19,693 nt of DNA from JAAERC01 sp965602655 (GCA_965602655.1 CBFCZE010000043.1:1-19693), one strand, 5' to 3'; counted from the first letter of the stretch, positions 1-8,217 are shown. The notes: a model not told the origin generated them from the sequence alone. Translations and numbers: made by a program.

Positions 1-58
1 CACTGCTTCCTATTGGCATGGCAACAAAACAAGTATGTTTTTTATTTTCTTCGCCCAT
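1..58 (-). CDS. N-terminal fragment of unknown protein (CFVAMPIG motif)
   Basis: On the minus strand an ATG at 58-56 opens a frame that stays open to the window edge. It reads MGEENKKHTCFVAMPIGSS, 19 codons. It begins 8 bp after the stop of the mutase gene, with only a weak TTGGAT upstream as ribosome site, so it is probably co-transcribed and coupled. The stretch CFVAMPIG, with its hydrophobic strand followed by Pro-Ile/Phe-Gly, resembles the first strand of nucleoside 2-deoxyribosyltransferase-like and TIR-like proteins (often CFVIMPFG or CFVICPIG). That match is from memory and rests on eight residues. It does not look like the start of the B12-binding small mutase subunit, which normally begins with a KPGLDGHD-containing strand. 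Function is left open. Confidence 0.5.
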   Translation of the reverse strand, partial: MGEENKKHTCFVAMPIGSS

Positions 59-66
59 ATCCAAAT

Positions 67-1740
67 CTAAATAAACGGTGGTTCGATATATTCGCCAAAG
101 ACGGTTTTTAATGCATCGCTTATCTCACCCTCGGTCGTATATACCCGAACACAATCAAGAATCGCCTTGAGCGTGTTGCCGTTGCCTTTAGCCGCCGTTA
201 CTAAATCTTCGAGCGTCCGTTTGACTTTATCGTTGTCGCGTTTTTCGCGAATCTCTTTGACATACGCCGCCTGGTCCTTTTCCACCTGCTCGTCGATATA
301 TAAAATCGGGATTTCAATCTCTTTGCTATCCATCGTATATTTATTTATCCCTACAATAATCCGTTCTTCCTTTTCAATCTCTCTTTGATACCGATACGCC
401 GCCCTGGCAATTTCACGCTGCTGGAACCCTTCCTCGATGCACTTTAGTACGCCGCCCCGTTTTTCGATTTCGTCAAGGTACGCTTCGGCATCGGCTTCAA
501 TTTTATCCGTCAGCGATTCGACAAAATACGACCCGGCCAGCGGATCAATCGTGTTCGCAACACCGGTTTCATGCGCCAGAATCTGCTGGGTGCGAAGCGC
601 AAGCAGGGCCGCTTTCTGCGACGGAAGGGCCAGTGTTTCGTCCATTGAATTAGTATGCAGAGATTGTGTCCCGCCCAGAACACCCGACATCGCTTCGTAC
701 GCTGTACGAATCAGGTTATTCTCAGGCTGCTGGGCTGTCAGCGAACATCCGGCTGTCTGCGTATGGAACCGCAGAAGCCAGCTTCGTTCTTTTTTGGCTT
801 TGTACTTTTCTTTCATACGGCGGGCAAAAATTCTCCGCGCGGCCCGGTATTTGGCGATCTCCTCAAAGAAATCCTGATGCGCATTAAAGAAAAACGACAG
901 ACGCGGTGCAAATTTGTCAACATCCTGCCCGTCTTTTATCGCCGCCTCGATATAGGTAAATCCGTCCGACAATGTAAAAGCCAACTCCTGCGCCGCCGTT
1001 GAACCGGCTTCGCGAATATGATACCCGGAGATAGAAATTGTGTTCCACTGCGGAACATGGTCGGTACAAAAAGCCATCAGATCGGTGATCAGGCGAATCG
1101 ACGGTTCCGGCGGGTAGATCCATTCTTTCTGCGCGATATATTCTTTTAAGATATCATTTTGAAGGGTCCCGCGGACTTTATCAAAAGGAATCTTTTGCTT
1201 CTCGGCCACCGCCAGATACATCGCCAGAAGCACCGAGGCCGGAGCATTGATGGTCATTGAGGTCGAGACATCGCCAAGATTGATACCGTCAAAAAGTATC
1301 TCCATATCGCCGAGTGAGTCAACCGCCACGCCGCACTTGCCGACTTCGCCAAGTGACCTGGCATGATCACTGTCGAAACCCATCAATGTCGGCAGATCAA
1401 AAGCAACCGAAAGACCGGTCTGTCCCTGATTGAGAAGATAATGATACCGTTCATTGGTCTGCTTCGGTGTGCCCATCCCGGCAAACTGGCGCATCGTCCA
1501 GAGACGACTGCGATACATCGTGTGATGAACCCCGCGCGTATATGGATATTCCCCTGGAAAACCGAGCTTTTCTTCGTAATTGAAGCCGGTCAGATTTTCG
1601 GGGGTGTACAGCTCATCCACTTCATCACTGGAAATCGTTATGAATTTGGGGCGGGTTTTTCGGGCACGAAATTTTTCGGCCGATTTGTCCCATTTTTTCT
1701 TTTTATTATTTAAATCATCCAGAAATTTTTTATCAAACAT
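67..1740 (-). CDS. Acyl-CoA mutase large subunit (methylmalonyl-CoA mutase family, ICM-like active site)
   Basis: 557 residues matching the TIM-barrel catalytic half of B12-dependent acyl-CoA mutases, which interconvert branched and linear acyl-CoAs such as methylmalonyl-CoA/succinyl-CoA or isobutyryl-CoA/butyryl-CoA by a radical mechanism. Visible family segments are FPGEYPYTRGVH (61-72), WTMRQFAG (81-88), QTGLSVAFDLPT (107-118), GTLQNDILKEYIAQKEW (191-207) and ISGYHIREAG (237-246). There is no C-terminal DxHxxG B12 domain, and the length fits the large subunit of split mutases, so a separate small subunit is expected elsewhere. In Propionibacterium numbering Tyr89 and Arg207 define methylmalonyl-CoA mutase; here the aligned residues are Phe86 and Gln204, the pair reported for isobutyryl-CoA mutase. 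Gln194 and His241 match Gln197 and His244 with identical spacing. The ATG follows GAGG at good distance. Family is certain, substrate is not; 'mcmA1/mutB' would be the usual automatic name. Confidence 0.93.
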   Translation of the reverse strand: MFDKKFLDDLNNKKKKWDKSAEKFRARKTRPKFITISSDEVDELYTPENLTGFNYEEKLGFPGEYPYTRGVHHTMYRSRLWTMRQFAGMGTPKQTNERYHYLLNQGQTGLSVAFDLPTLMGFDSDHARSLGEVGKCGVAVDSLGDMEILFDGINLGDVSTSMTINAPASVLLAMYLAVAEKQKIPFDKVRGTLQNDILKEYIAQKEWIYPPEPSIRLITDLMAFCTDHVPQWNTISISGYHIREAGSTAAQELAFTLSDGFTYIEAAIKDGQDVDKFAPRLSFFFNAHQDFFEEIAKYRAARRIFARRMKEKYKAKKERSWLLRFHTQTAGCSLTAQQPENNLIRTAYEAMSGVLGGTQSLHTNSMDETLALPSQKAALLALRTQQILAHETGVANTIDPLAGSYFVESLTDKIEADAEAYLDEIEKRGGVLKCIEEGFQQREIARAAYRYQREIEKEERIIVGINKYTMDSKEIEIPILYIDEQVEKDQAAYVKEIREKRDNDKVKRTLEDLVTAAKGNGNTLKAILDCVRVYTTEGEISDALKTVFGEYIEPPFI

Positions 1741-2062
1741 AAATTACCTCGAATCTTGCTTAACTATTGATAATAATGAAATTACGTGCAAAAAGCAAGA
1801 TTTATGGAAATAACAGTTTAGCGACGGATCACTTGGAGATCAATTACCCAATAATGCCGATTTACAGCTTCTCCGCATCGTTTTTCCTTTATTTTGTATG
1901 CCCCAAATTCCCTTTGGGGAGTATAGTTAACTCTAATTAATTGTGCTGCAACAGGATGACTGATCGTTGCTCTGTCGAAGCAGTTGTCGGACTGTTATTT
2001 GCTGAAACAGTCTTCAAAATATCTGTCTTAATGGGAAAATTATCCCCGAAGGGAGTCTGAAA
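1741..2062. other. Divergent intergenic region between mutase and lipoprotein genes
   Basis: 322 bp without a credible gene. It holds the mutase leader and predicted promoter on the left. A perfect 7-bp inverted repeat CCCCAAA/TTTGGGG (1901-1907 and 1913-1919) has no following T-run on either strand. A second repeat GACTGTT/AACAGTC (1990-1996 and 2006-2012) has a 9-base loop and sits about 50 bp before the lipoprotein start, so it could be an operator or a leader hairpin. AAGGGAG lies just before the ATG at 2063. No clear promoter for the lipoprotein was found. Confidence 0.5.
1770..1798 (-). promoter_or_regulatory. Predicted sigma-70-type promoter of the mutase gene
   Basis: On the minus strand TTGCTT (1798-1793) and TATTAT (1775-1770) are separated by exactly 17 bp. 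They lie just upstream of the mutase start at 1740, leaving a leader of about 22 nt that carries the GAGG ribosome site. This is a consensus match only. Confidence 0.45.
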
Positions 2063-2821
2063 ATGAAGAAGTTTATACTCGCCCTGGCGATTTTGACAAT
2101 TTTAGTTTTTTTGGCATTAATGCCTGGATGCGACAAACAAAAAACGATTACATCGACCGAGTATATCAAAGAGATTGAATATATCGAAAAACCGGCTGAC
2201 ACGGTTTTGATTTTCGACACTCTTTTTACGATTGATACGCTATTTCAGTACGATACCACATACATCGGTGAAGGAACCGACACAATTATTGTTTTAGATA
2301 CCGTTTTCAATAGCACCACCGATACCTTAATCATCACAGAAAATATTTATGATACTGTCATGGTTATTGACACTGTTACCGTAGCCATAAATCATTATGA
2401 TACCGTTACAGTGAACAGTGTTGACACCGTTACGCTCAGTCAGTGCGAACCGTTTGTTCAATTTGCGTTTGCCGCTCTGCAATATTACGGAAATGCCGAA
2501 ATTCTTGATTTTATAAACAGTGAGTTTGGGTATAACGACGGCTGGATATATTTTCTGTCAATATCTCAAAGCGATTTACAAAGCCCGTCATACGGTGTGT
2601 ATGAAATATACGGCTACGCCAATTATTGGACGGTGGAATTCGATGCCTATTACCCTCTTGAATATTTCTGGAAGGTAACTTATTTGGACGGCGATCCGAG
2701 CGATCCCGATAACTGGGAGCTTTCCGAACCGCCGGCCCGAACATCCGGCAAAACCGGTGGCGTGAAATTAACAATCGACCGGGAAGTTAATGTAGTCGGA
2801 ACCAGTTTGCAAATCAAATAG
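2063..2821 (+). CDS. Predicted lipoprotein with Asp-Thr (DT) repeat array
   Basis: 252 residues, no family recognised. A lysine-rich start and hydrophobic stretch (3-20) end in MPGC, so Cys23 is a likely lipid-attachment site, although Pro at -2 and Met at -3 make an unusual lipobox. Residues 46-127 hold eleven DT pairs spaced 6 to 10 apart (for example DTVLIF, DTLFTI, DTLFQY, DTIIVL, DTVMVI), a valine/isoleucine/threonine-rich pattern suggesting an extended beta or fibrous stalk. From Cys128 on, a more ordinary acidic, aromatic-rich domain follows (about 128-252). AAGGGAG upstream supports the start. The gene converges on the TonB-dependent receptor gene with 65 bp between stops. It shows no SusD features. 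A stalked surface lipoprotein is inference. Confidence 0.75.
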   Translation: MKKFILALAILTILVFLALMPGCDKQKTITSTEYIKEIEYIEKPADTVLIFDTLFTIDTLFQYDTTYIGEGTDTIIVLDTVFNSTTDTLIITENIYDTVMVIDTVTVAINHYDTVTVNSVDTVTLSQCEPFVQFAFAALQYYGNAEILDFINSEFGYNDGWIYFLSISQSDLQSPSYGVYEIYGYANYWTVEFDAYYPLEYFWKVTYLDGDPSDPDNWELSEPPARTSGKTGGVKLTIDREVNVVGTSLQIK

Positions 2822-2827
2822 TATGCG

Positions 2828-2870
2828 TTATTTGCCGGGATGACCGACCGGCAAATAAGCGTCTTCTTTG
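2828..2870 (+). terminator. Hairpin between convergent lipoprotein and receptor genes
   Basis: Perfect 11-bp inverted repeat TTATTTGCCGG/CCGGCAAATAA (2828-2838 and 2848-2858) with a 9-base loop, starting 7 bp after the lipoprotein stop. On the plus strand it is followed by a pyrimidine-rich GCGTCTTCTTTG, an imperfect U-tract, so it most likely ends the lipoprotein transcript. On the minus strand it lies downstream of the receptor stop but has no T-run. Confidence 0.55.
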
Positions 2871-2886
2871 ATCAGTAACCTAATCG

Positions 2887-5274
2887 TTACATGTTCAGAC
2901 TATAGCTCACACCCAATATTGGCAGTCTGCTCATGTTTGTTTCCGATTCGCTGTGAATATATGGAGTGCCAGAACTCAATTGTATTGAATAGTTGTAACC
3001 GCGCACATTTTCTTTTCCCAATATATTGATAATCTCAAGAAAAGCTGTCAACCGCCCACCCCAGACATCAAAATACCGATTCAGGCGAACATCAATCCGG
3101 TTGTATGAGGGAAATCTCTTTGCCAGTCTTTCCCCGGCGTTTAACCAGTAGCTGGTCCCGCCATCACCCAGGTCACCCGATTGCAATTCCACACCGGTGT
3201 AGGGCCAACCGGAGTGCATAGATAAAGCAACATTGAACTGCCATTTCAAGTTTGGTCGGTAACTCATGTCCATGTATAAAGTATGCCTCTGATCGAAAAT
3301 ATTCGGGAAAGAACGATTGTAAGCGATAACGGTGCCGCTGGGATCGGAGACATTTTTAAATCGTACACTATCAACCATATCTTCGACCTCGGCAAGGGCA
3401 TAACTCAATATCCACGTAAACTTACTCCCCTTCTCACGCTTCAGGAACACCTCTATACCTCTGGAAGTAGAGCCATTGCGATAAAAAATGGTCCGGTCAT
3501 CTTCGTACTCCGGGAAGCCGGTCAATCTGTCAAATGAATTGCGGTTTTCGGGTCTTAATTCGCTATATTTCTTGTGGTAAGTCTCAATCCGTAGTTTTAC
3601 ACCGGTACCAAAATCATGTTCCAGTCCAAGCGTTTTATGTTCAGCCTTTTCTGCCGTCTGGAATGTTGTGATCCGATCACCGGGCGAGAGTTCATCAATT
3701 CTCTGCGCTTGATAGTAATATCCCCAGCCGCCGCGTAATGTGGTATTTTCGCCCAACCGGCAGGCCATGTTAATACGGGGCGAATACTTTTCATCACCGG
3801 TATATGAATGTCTATCATAACGTCCGCCGATTTCCAGTGTTAAAGGATTGTTCACCTGGAATCGATGCGAAAGATAAGCGCCAATCTGATTTCCGGATGG
3901 CTGAAGGTTGGTTTGAATGGTGTCGATTCGTTCCAAATTTACATCTGATTCGGTTGAAGCATAGATCTGATCGATAAGAAAATAGTCATAATCAGCCGAG
4001 AGATCACGTACGTCAATCCCAGCCTTCAGAATATATCTCTTGGATACTTCAAGATCCCATTCGGATTTAAAACTCATGACCGTGAAGCTCCCCTCATCAT
4101 TAACTATACCGTCGGTTAATTGTTGTCTGGCCCAAAATTCACGTCCATACCGATTATGCGTAACCTTGCCTATGGAAAGTATCGTGCTTCCCATTAGACG
4201 ATCATTCATTGCTGATTTCAAATTGAACCACCCATAAGAATTGTCATAGCTGGTTATAATCGTATCCGCATCGTTGTCTTCATCAATGACAATCCGAAAT
4301 CTATCTCCGGCATGTAAAAAATGAGCTGAAAAGATATGCTTTTCGTTCAGTTGATACTGGAGCTTACCGAGAAAATCATAATAGACCGGCTTGAGGTTTC
4401 CATCCTCTCCCACTAATTTAAGTAGAACGTCAAGATAGCCTCTTCGGCCTGACAAAAGCCATGATCCGCGGTTATTCGAGAATGTCCCTTCGGTCATGAA
4501 ATGAGCGTTCATAAAACTTACTCCAGCCGATACCTTTTTTAGACCAGTTGGCGGTCGATGAGTCTTGATATTGAAAACCCCGCTGGTACGGTCGCCATAC
4601 TGTGCAGTATATCCCCCGGTTAGGAGATCAACTCCCTCAATGGCCGAAGCATCAATAGCACTGAAAAGTCCGCCTAGAAAATCTTTTAGATGAAAAGGTT
4701 CGTAGACCTGCAATCCGTCAAGCGTTACCAAAACTTCGTCGTGTTCTCCACCACGGACGATAAAACGGGATGACAAATCTTCGCCCGATACACCGGGCAG
4801 ACGTGACACAGCCCGATACAGATCCTCGCCCACTTGTGGGATCGTCTCTAATTCGCGACGAGTTAGGCTTTGAGTGGCAGTTGCTTCCGTTCCCATGATA
4901 TTGAATCGTCCGGGGGTGACTATGATTCCTCTAAGCTCAATAGGTTTTTCTTCTAACTCGACGTTGATGGTTGCGATGGTTCCATTTTTGACTTCAATGC
5001 TATCAATTCGAATCGGCTTGTAGCCCACATGGCCGATACGCAGAGCATAGATACCGGAATCAAGATTTTGTATCAGGAATTTACCATTCTCGTCAGCAAC
5101 CGCTCCACCAAATTTGTCTGCAAGATAAATTGTGGTACCGATAATTGGATTTCCGGTTGTTTTATCAGTGATTTTTCCTTCGATCTGACCAGATTTCTGC
5201 TTATTATTGGCATCAACCGCTGTTGAGAGAGCCAAAACGCCTGACAGCAACAAGATTACTATACTTACTTTCAT
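2887..5274 (-). CDS. TonB-dependent outer-membrane receptor with carboxypeptidase-regulatory-like N-terminus
   Basis: 795 residues. A signal peptide (1-22, hydrophobic, ending near VDA) is followed by a carboxypeptidase D regulatory-like beta-sandwich at about 30-112 (GKITDKTTGNPIIGTTIYL, then DENGKF and GYKPI). A plug domain covers about 120-240 (LPGVSGEDLSSRFIVRGG, VTLDGLQVYEPFHL, GGYTAQYGDRTSGVFNI), and the rest is a beta-barrel of alternating aromatic strands. Such proteins take up large or scarce ligands across the outer membrane using TonB energy; the N-terminal domain is typical of FCB-group receptors. It ends in SYSLNM, without the usual C-terminal Phe. No SusD partner is adjacent, so glycan uptake is not supported; substrate unknown. 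AAGGA precedes the ATG by 7 bp. A TATAAT on the minus strand (5319-5314) could be its -10 box but lacks a convincing -35. Confidence 0.93.
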   Translation of the reverse strand: MKVSIVILLLSGVLALSTAVDANNKQKSGQIEGKITDKTTGNPIIGTTIYLADKFGGAVADENGKFLIQNLDSGIYALRIGHVGYKPIRIDSIEVKNGTIATINVELEEKPIELRGIIVTPGRFNIMGTEATATQSLTRRELETIPQVGEDLYRAVSRLPGVSGEDLSSRFIVRGGEHDEVLVTLDGLQVYEPFHLKDFLGGLFSAIDASAIEGVDLLTGGYTAQYGDRTSGVFNIKTHRPPTGLKKVSAGVSFMNAHFMTEGTFSNNRGSWLLSGRRGYLDVLLKLVGEDGNLKPVYYDFLGKLQYQLNEKHIFSAHFLHAGDRFRIVIDEDNDADTIITSYDNSYGWFNLKSAMNDRLMGSTILSIGKVTHNRYGREFWARQQLTDGIVNDEGSFTVMSFKSEWDLEVSKRYILKAGIDVRDLSADYDYFLIDQIYASTESDVNLERIDTIQTNLQPSGNQIGAYLSHRFQVNNPLTLEIGGRYDRHSYTGDEKYSPRINMACRLGENTTLRGGWGYYYQAQRIDELSPGDRITTFQTAEKAEHKTLGLEHDFGTGVKLRIETYHKKYSELRPENRNSFDRLTGFPEYEDDRTIFYRNGSTSRGIEVFLKREKGSKFTWILSYALAEVEDMVDSVRFKNVSDPSGTVIAYNRSFPNIFDQRHTLYMDMSYRPNLKWQFNVALSMHSGWPYTGVELQSGDLGDGGTSYWLNAGERLAKRFPSYNRIDVRLNRYFDVWGGRLTAFLEIINILGKENVRGYNYSIQLSSGTPYIHSESETNMSRLPILGVSYSLNM

Positions 5275-5432
5275 TATCTTTTCCTTACGATCTTAATAAT
5301 AGTCCTTGTCTTAATTATAGCTAACCTTACGAGCCATCAGATATATTGTTTCGAAAATAATTGTGTGGCAGAATATAGGTTCGAGATTTCCCAGATAAAT
5401 GCTTGAAAAACATATTTTATGCCCGTGTGCCG

Positions 5433-5453
5433 CACCCGCCGCTTCGGGCGGTG
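5433..5453. repeat. GC-rich hairpin in the receptor-meaB intergenic space
   Basis: CCGCC/GGCGG arms (5436-5440 and 5447-5451) around GCTTCG, extended by CA/TG outside one bulged C. It stands out in an otherwise AT-rich 249-bp gap downstream of meaB. Neither strand has a proper T-tract after it. It may weakly terminate meaB or be one copy of a dispersed element; only one copy is visible here. Confidence 0.35.
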
Positions 5454-5523
5454 AGTTAGTAAAATATTATCGAAACCATAGGGGATTTTGATCTGCCCAT
5501 AATTGAAATTAGGAAATATTAAA

Positions 5524-6465
5524 TCAATCCAGATTGGATAGTTTCAGCAATTTCTTGCTCGCCGTGAAGGGATCGGTTTTGCCGGCATAGATATCGTTGA
5601 CAAGATTGTCAAGATTTTCCACACCGCCGATTTTGGTTTCCATTATACTGGCGAGCTGATAATTGATAATACCGAATATTTTCTTTTTTATCTGTGCGCG
5701 GCGATGTTTCTCAAAGAGACCAGTCTTTTTTGAAAATTGAACAAAGCTTTTTAGCTCGTTTAATAGAGTATCAATATTTTTGTTATTGACCGCTTCGGTC
5801 GGCAGAACCGGAAGTTTCCACCCGGTTTTCTCGCGTTTGATATCGAGGACATTGTTCAGCTCGGCGACAATGCTTTCCGACAGCGGACGATCGGCCTTGT
5901 TGACCGCAAAGATATCGGCAATCTCCATCAATCCCGCCTTAAGCGCCTGGATAGCATCGCCCGATTCCGGTACCAGCACCACCACCACGGCATCACAGGT
6001 ATTTATTATATCGAGTTCGACCTGTCCGACTCCGACCGTCTCAATAAGTACATAGTCAAAGCCGAAAGCATCGAGCGCAATAGTAACATTATTGGTTGCC
6101 CCTGCCAACCCACCGGTCGAGCCGCGGGTCGCCATCGAGCGGATAAACACCGAACCGTCCGACGGCATATCCTGCATCCTGATTCTATCACCCAGAAGCG
6201 CCCCGCCGGTAAAAGGTGAGGTCGGATCAACGGCAATAATTCCAATCTTGTTCCCCTCGGCCGATAACATTTTGGAGATTTCATTGACAATGGTAGATTT
6301 CCCGGCCCCGGGCGGACCGGTAAAACCGATTTTTATTGTATGACCCGATTTCGGATACAGCCTGGTCAGAAGTTTTTCGTAGTTTTCTTCCCGGTTCTCG
6401 ATGTACGATATAATCCTGGCCAGTGCCGAGAGATCGCCGTTTTGAAATTTTTCCAGAACGGTCAC
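5524..6465 (-). CDS. meaB: MeaB/ArgK-family G3E GTPase, mutase chaperone
   Basis: 313 residues, the normal family length. MeaB binds B12-dependent acyl-CoA mutases, gates delivery of adenosylcobalamin and helps reject damaged cofactor, using GTP hydrolysis. Visible motifs are the P-loop GPPGAGKS (50-57), DPTSP (80-84), MATRGSTGGLA (111-121), ETVGVGQ (142-148) and NKAD (189-192). Start codon is GTG at 6465, with AGGA 9 bp upstream. Only 9 bp separate it from the recJ stop, so it is probably the last gene of a recJ-meaB unit. The likely client, the mutase subunit at 67-1740, is on the same strand but cut off by the receptor and lipoprotein genes. Older databases call this family LAO/AO transport kinase, which is misleading. 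Confidence 0.95.
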   Translation of the reverse strand: MTVLEKFQNGDLSALARIISYIENREENYEKLLTRLYPKSGHTIKIGFTGPPGAGKSTIVNEISKMLSAEGNKIGIIAVDPTSPFTGGALLGDRIRMQDMPSDGSVFIRSMATRGSTGGLAGATNNVTIALDAFGFDYVLIETVGVGQVELDIINTCDAVVVVLVPESGDAIQALKAGLMEIADIFAVNKADRPLSESIVAELNNVLDIKREKTGWKLPVLPTEAVNNKNIDTLLNELKSFVQFSKKTGLFEKHRRAQIKKKIFGIINYQLASIMETKIGGVENLDNLVNDIYAGKTDPFTASKKLLKLSNLD

Positions 6466-6474
6466 GGATCTATC

Positions 6475-8217
6475 CTAATATGTCGCATCACCGGAAGCCA
6501 GCTTGATCGCCTTCAAACGAAGCTGTATTCGCGTGTGGCCTTCCCAGGTGTTGTATTCAACCACATGAACCAGATCAACCAGACAACCGCGCCCGGTCAG
6601 GTTGTTGACCCAATCGCCAAAACCAAAACCGATGACGTCAAAGACCGCCTCACCCTTGCGGACTTTCATCTTCAGATGATTTTTCCCGACACAGTATGCC
6701 TGACCGACTATTTCGCAGTTGTGGGTCAGAAACACCGGCCGCATGTTCTGCGGGCCGAACGGTGCAAACGTTTCCAGTGCATCAAGAAGATCGTTGTTTA
6801 TCTGCGACAGTTCGACTTCGGCATCGATATTTAATTTCGCTATCAGATCATCGGATGTCAGAAGATTATGCGAGACCTCTTTCATTTTTTCTCGGAAGAC
6901 ATCAATTTTAGTCGGATCGATGGTTAATCCGGCGGCATATTTATGACCGCCGTATCGCAAGAGTAAATCCTCGCATTCCTTGAGAGCGTTGCAGAGATGA
7001 AATCCGGGTATGGACCGCGCCGATCCTTTACCCTCGCCGCCATCAACGGCAATCATTATTGTCGGCAGATGATATTTTTCGACCAGTCGGCTGGCAACAA
7101 TCCCAATAACGCCCTGATGCCACCCCTGCGATGAGAGAATAATTGCTTTATCATTTTCCAGATCAACCGTCTGACGAATCTGTTCCAGCGCTTCGATTAA
7201 AGTTTTTTCGTCAATATTTTTACGTCTCTGATTTTCCTTATCCAGTGTTCGCGCAATCTCTGAGGCAACTCGTTCATCTTTAGTGGTAAGAAGCTTGATG
7301 GCACTGGCCGCATCGCCCAATCTTCCAATGGCATTGATACGCGGCGCCAGAATAAAAACAACCTGTCCGGTCCCTATCTTTTTCCCCATTAATCCAGAGA
7401 CAAAGGCCAGCGATTTTAATCCCGGTTTGGTTGTTCGGGCAATTTGGCTGATTCCGAATTTTGTCAGTATACGATTTTCCCCAACAAGCGGGACAATATC
7501 AGCCGCGGTTCCCAGGGCCACCAGATCAAGATGTTCCTCCAATTCCGTTTCATCCTGTTGCAGCCTTCGGTATAACGCCTGTGCCAGTTTAAAGGCAACA
7601 CCTACTCCGGACAGTTCGCGGCATTCGTAGTCGCAGTCATTTCGTTTGGGGTTAATCAAAGCAACTGGTTTGGGAAGCTGTTCGCCCTGCTCATGATGGT
7701 CGGTTATGATACAGTCAATCCCCTTTTGACGCGCATATTCAACCTCATCCACGGCCGTAACGCCGGTATCGACAGAGATAATTAATGTTGCATCCTGCCT
7801 TTCGGCCTCATCTATGCCCTGTTTTGAAAGTCCATAACCTTCAACCAGGCGGTTCGGTAGATAATATGCCACCTGAGCGCCAAGCTTATTCAAAACCAGA
7901 TAAAGCAAAGAAGTTGCCGTAATGCCATCGACATCATAATCGCCATAAACCATAATTTTTTCATTCTCGCGGAGGGCCGTCATAATTCTTTCGATGGCCT
8001 CTTCCATACTCTTTAATGAAAAAGGATCGCCCAAATCTTCAAGATTGGGAGAAAGGAATTGTTTTATGGCGGCGGGCGTATCAATCTGCCGGTTAAAAAG
8101 AATCTTGACGATGATTTTATCAAGACCAAGATTGGCACTAATATCCTGGACCTGCTCAGGATCCGGTTCAGGAGCCACTATCCACTTAGGTGGTATCGAT
8201 CTGGTTACCCAGTTCAT
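6475..8217 (-). CDS. recJ: Single-stranded-DNA-specific 5'-3' exonuclease RecJ
   Basis: 580 residues, near the usual bacterial length. RecJ degrades single-stranded DNA 5' to 3' in RecF-pathway recombination, mismatch repair and base excision repair. The DHH domain shows DYDVDG (93-98), SVDTG (148-152) and DHH (173-175), which carry the metal-binding aspartates and histidines, then LGTAAD (235-240) and APRINAIGRLGDA (291-303). The DHHA1 domain shows GSARSIPGFHL (398-408) and GGHKYAAG (423-430). The remaining C-terminal part (about 450-575) fits the OB-fold that binds DNA. AAGGAA sits 7 bp before the ATG, directly after the 3' end of the RNase P RNA gene. No promoter of its own was seen, so expression may depend on readthrough from rnpB. 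Confidence 0.95.
   Translation of the reverse strand: MNWVTRSIPPKWIVAPEPDPEQVQDISANLGLDKIIVKILFNRQIDTPAAIKQFLSPNLEDLGDPFSLKSMEEAIERIMTALRENEKIMVYGDYDVDGITATSLLYLVLNKLGAQVAYYLPNRLVEGYGLSKQGIDEAERQDATLIISVDTGVTAVDEVEYARQKGIDCIITDHHEQGEQLPKPVALINPKRNDCDYECRELSGVGVAFKLAQALYRRLQQDETELEEHLDLVALGTAADIVPLVGENRILTKFGISQIARTTKPGLKSLAFVSGLMGKKIGTGQVVFILAPRINAIGRLGDAASAIKLLTTKDERVASEIARTLDKENQRRKNIDEKTLIEALEQIRQTVDLENDKAIILSSQGWHQGVIGIVASRLVEKYHLPTIMIAVDGGEGKGSARSIPGFHLCNALKECEDLLLRYGGHKYAAGLTIDPTKIDVFREKMKEVSHNLLTSDDLIAKLNIDAEVELSQINNDLLDALETFAPFGPQNMRPVFLTHNCEIVGQAYCVGKNHLKMKVRKGEAVFDVIGFGFGDWVNNLTGRGCLVDLVHVVEYNTWEGHTRIQLRLKAIKLASGDATY

Noticed and set aside
1..58. Partial gene as the B12-binding small mutase subunit
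   Set aside because: The start CFVAMPIGSS does not match the characteristic opening strand of that subunit.
437..877. Open plus-strand frame opposite the mutase gene
   Set aside because: It is a shadow of codon usage in the mutase; the protein is Ser/Arg/Ala-rich without any domain.
1901..1919. CCCCAAA/TTTGGGG hairpin as a terminator
   Set aside because: No T-run follows on either strand and no gene ends nearby.
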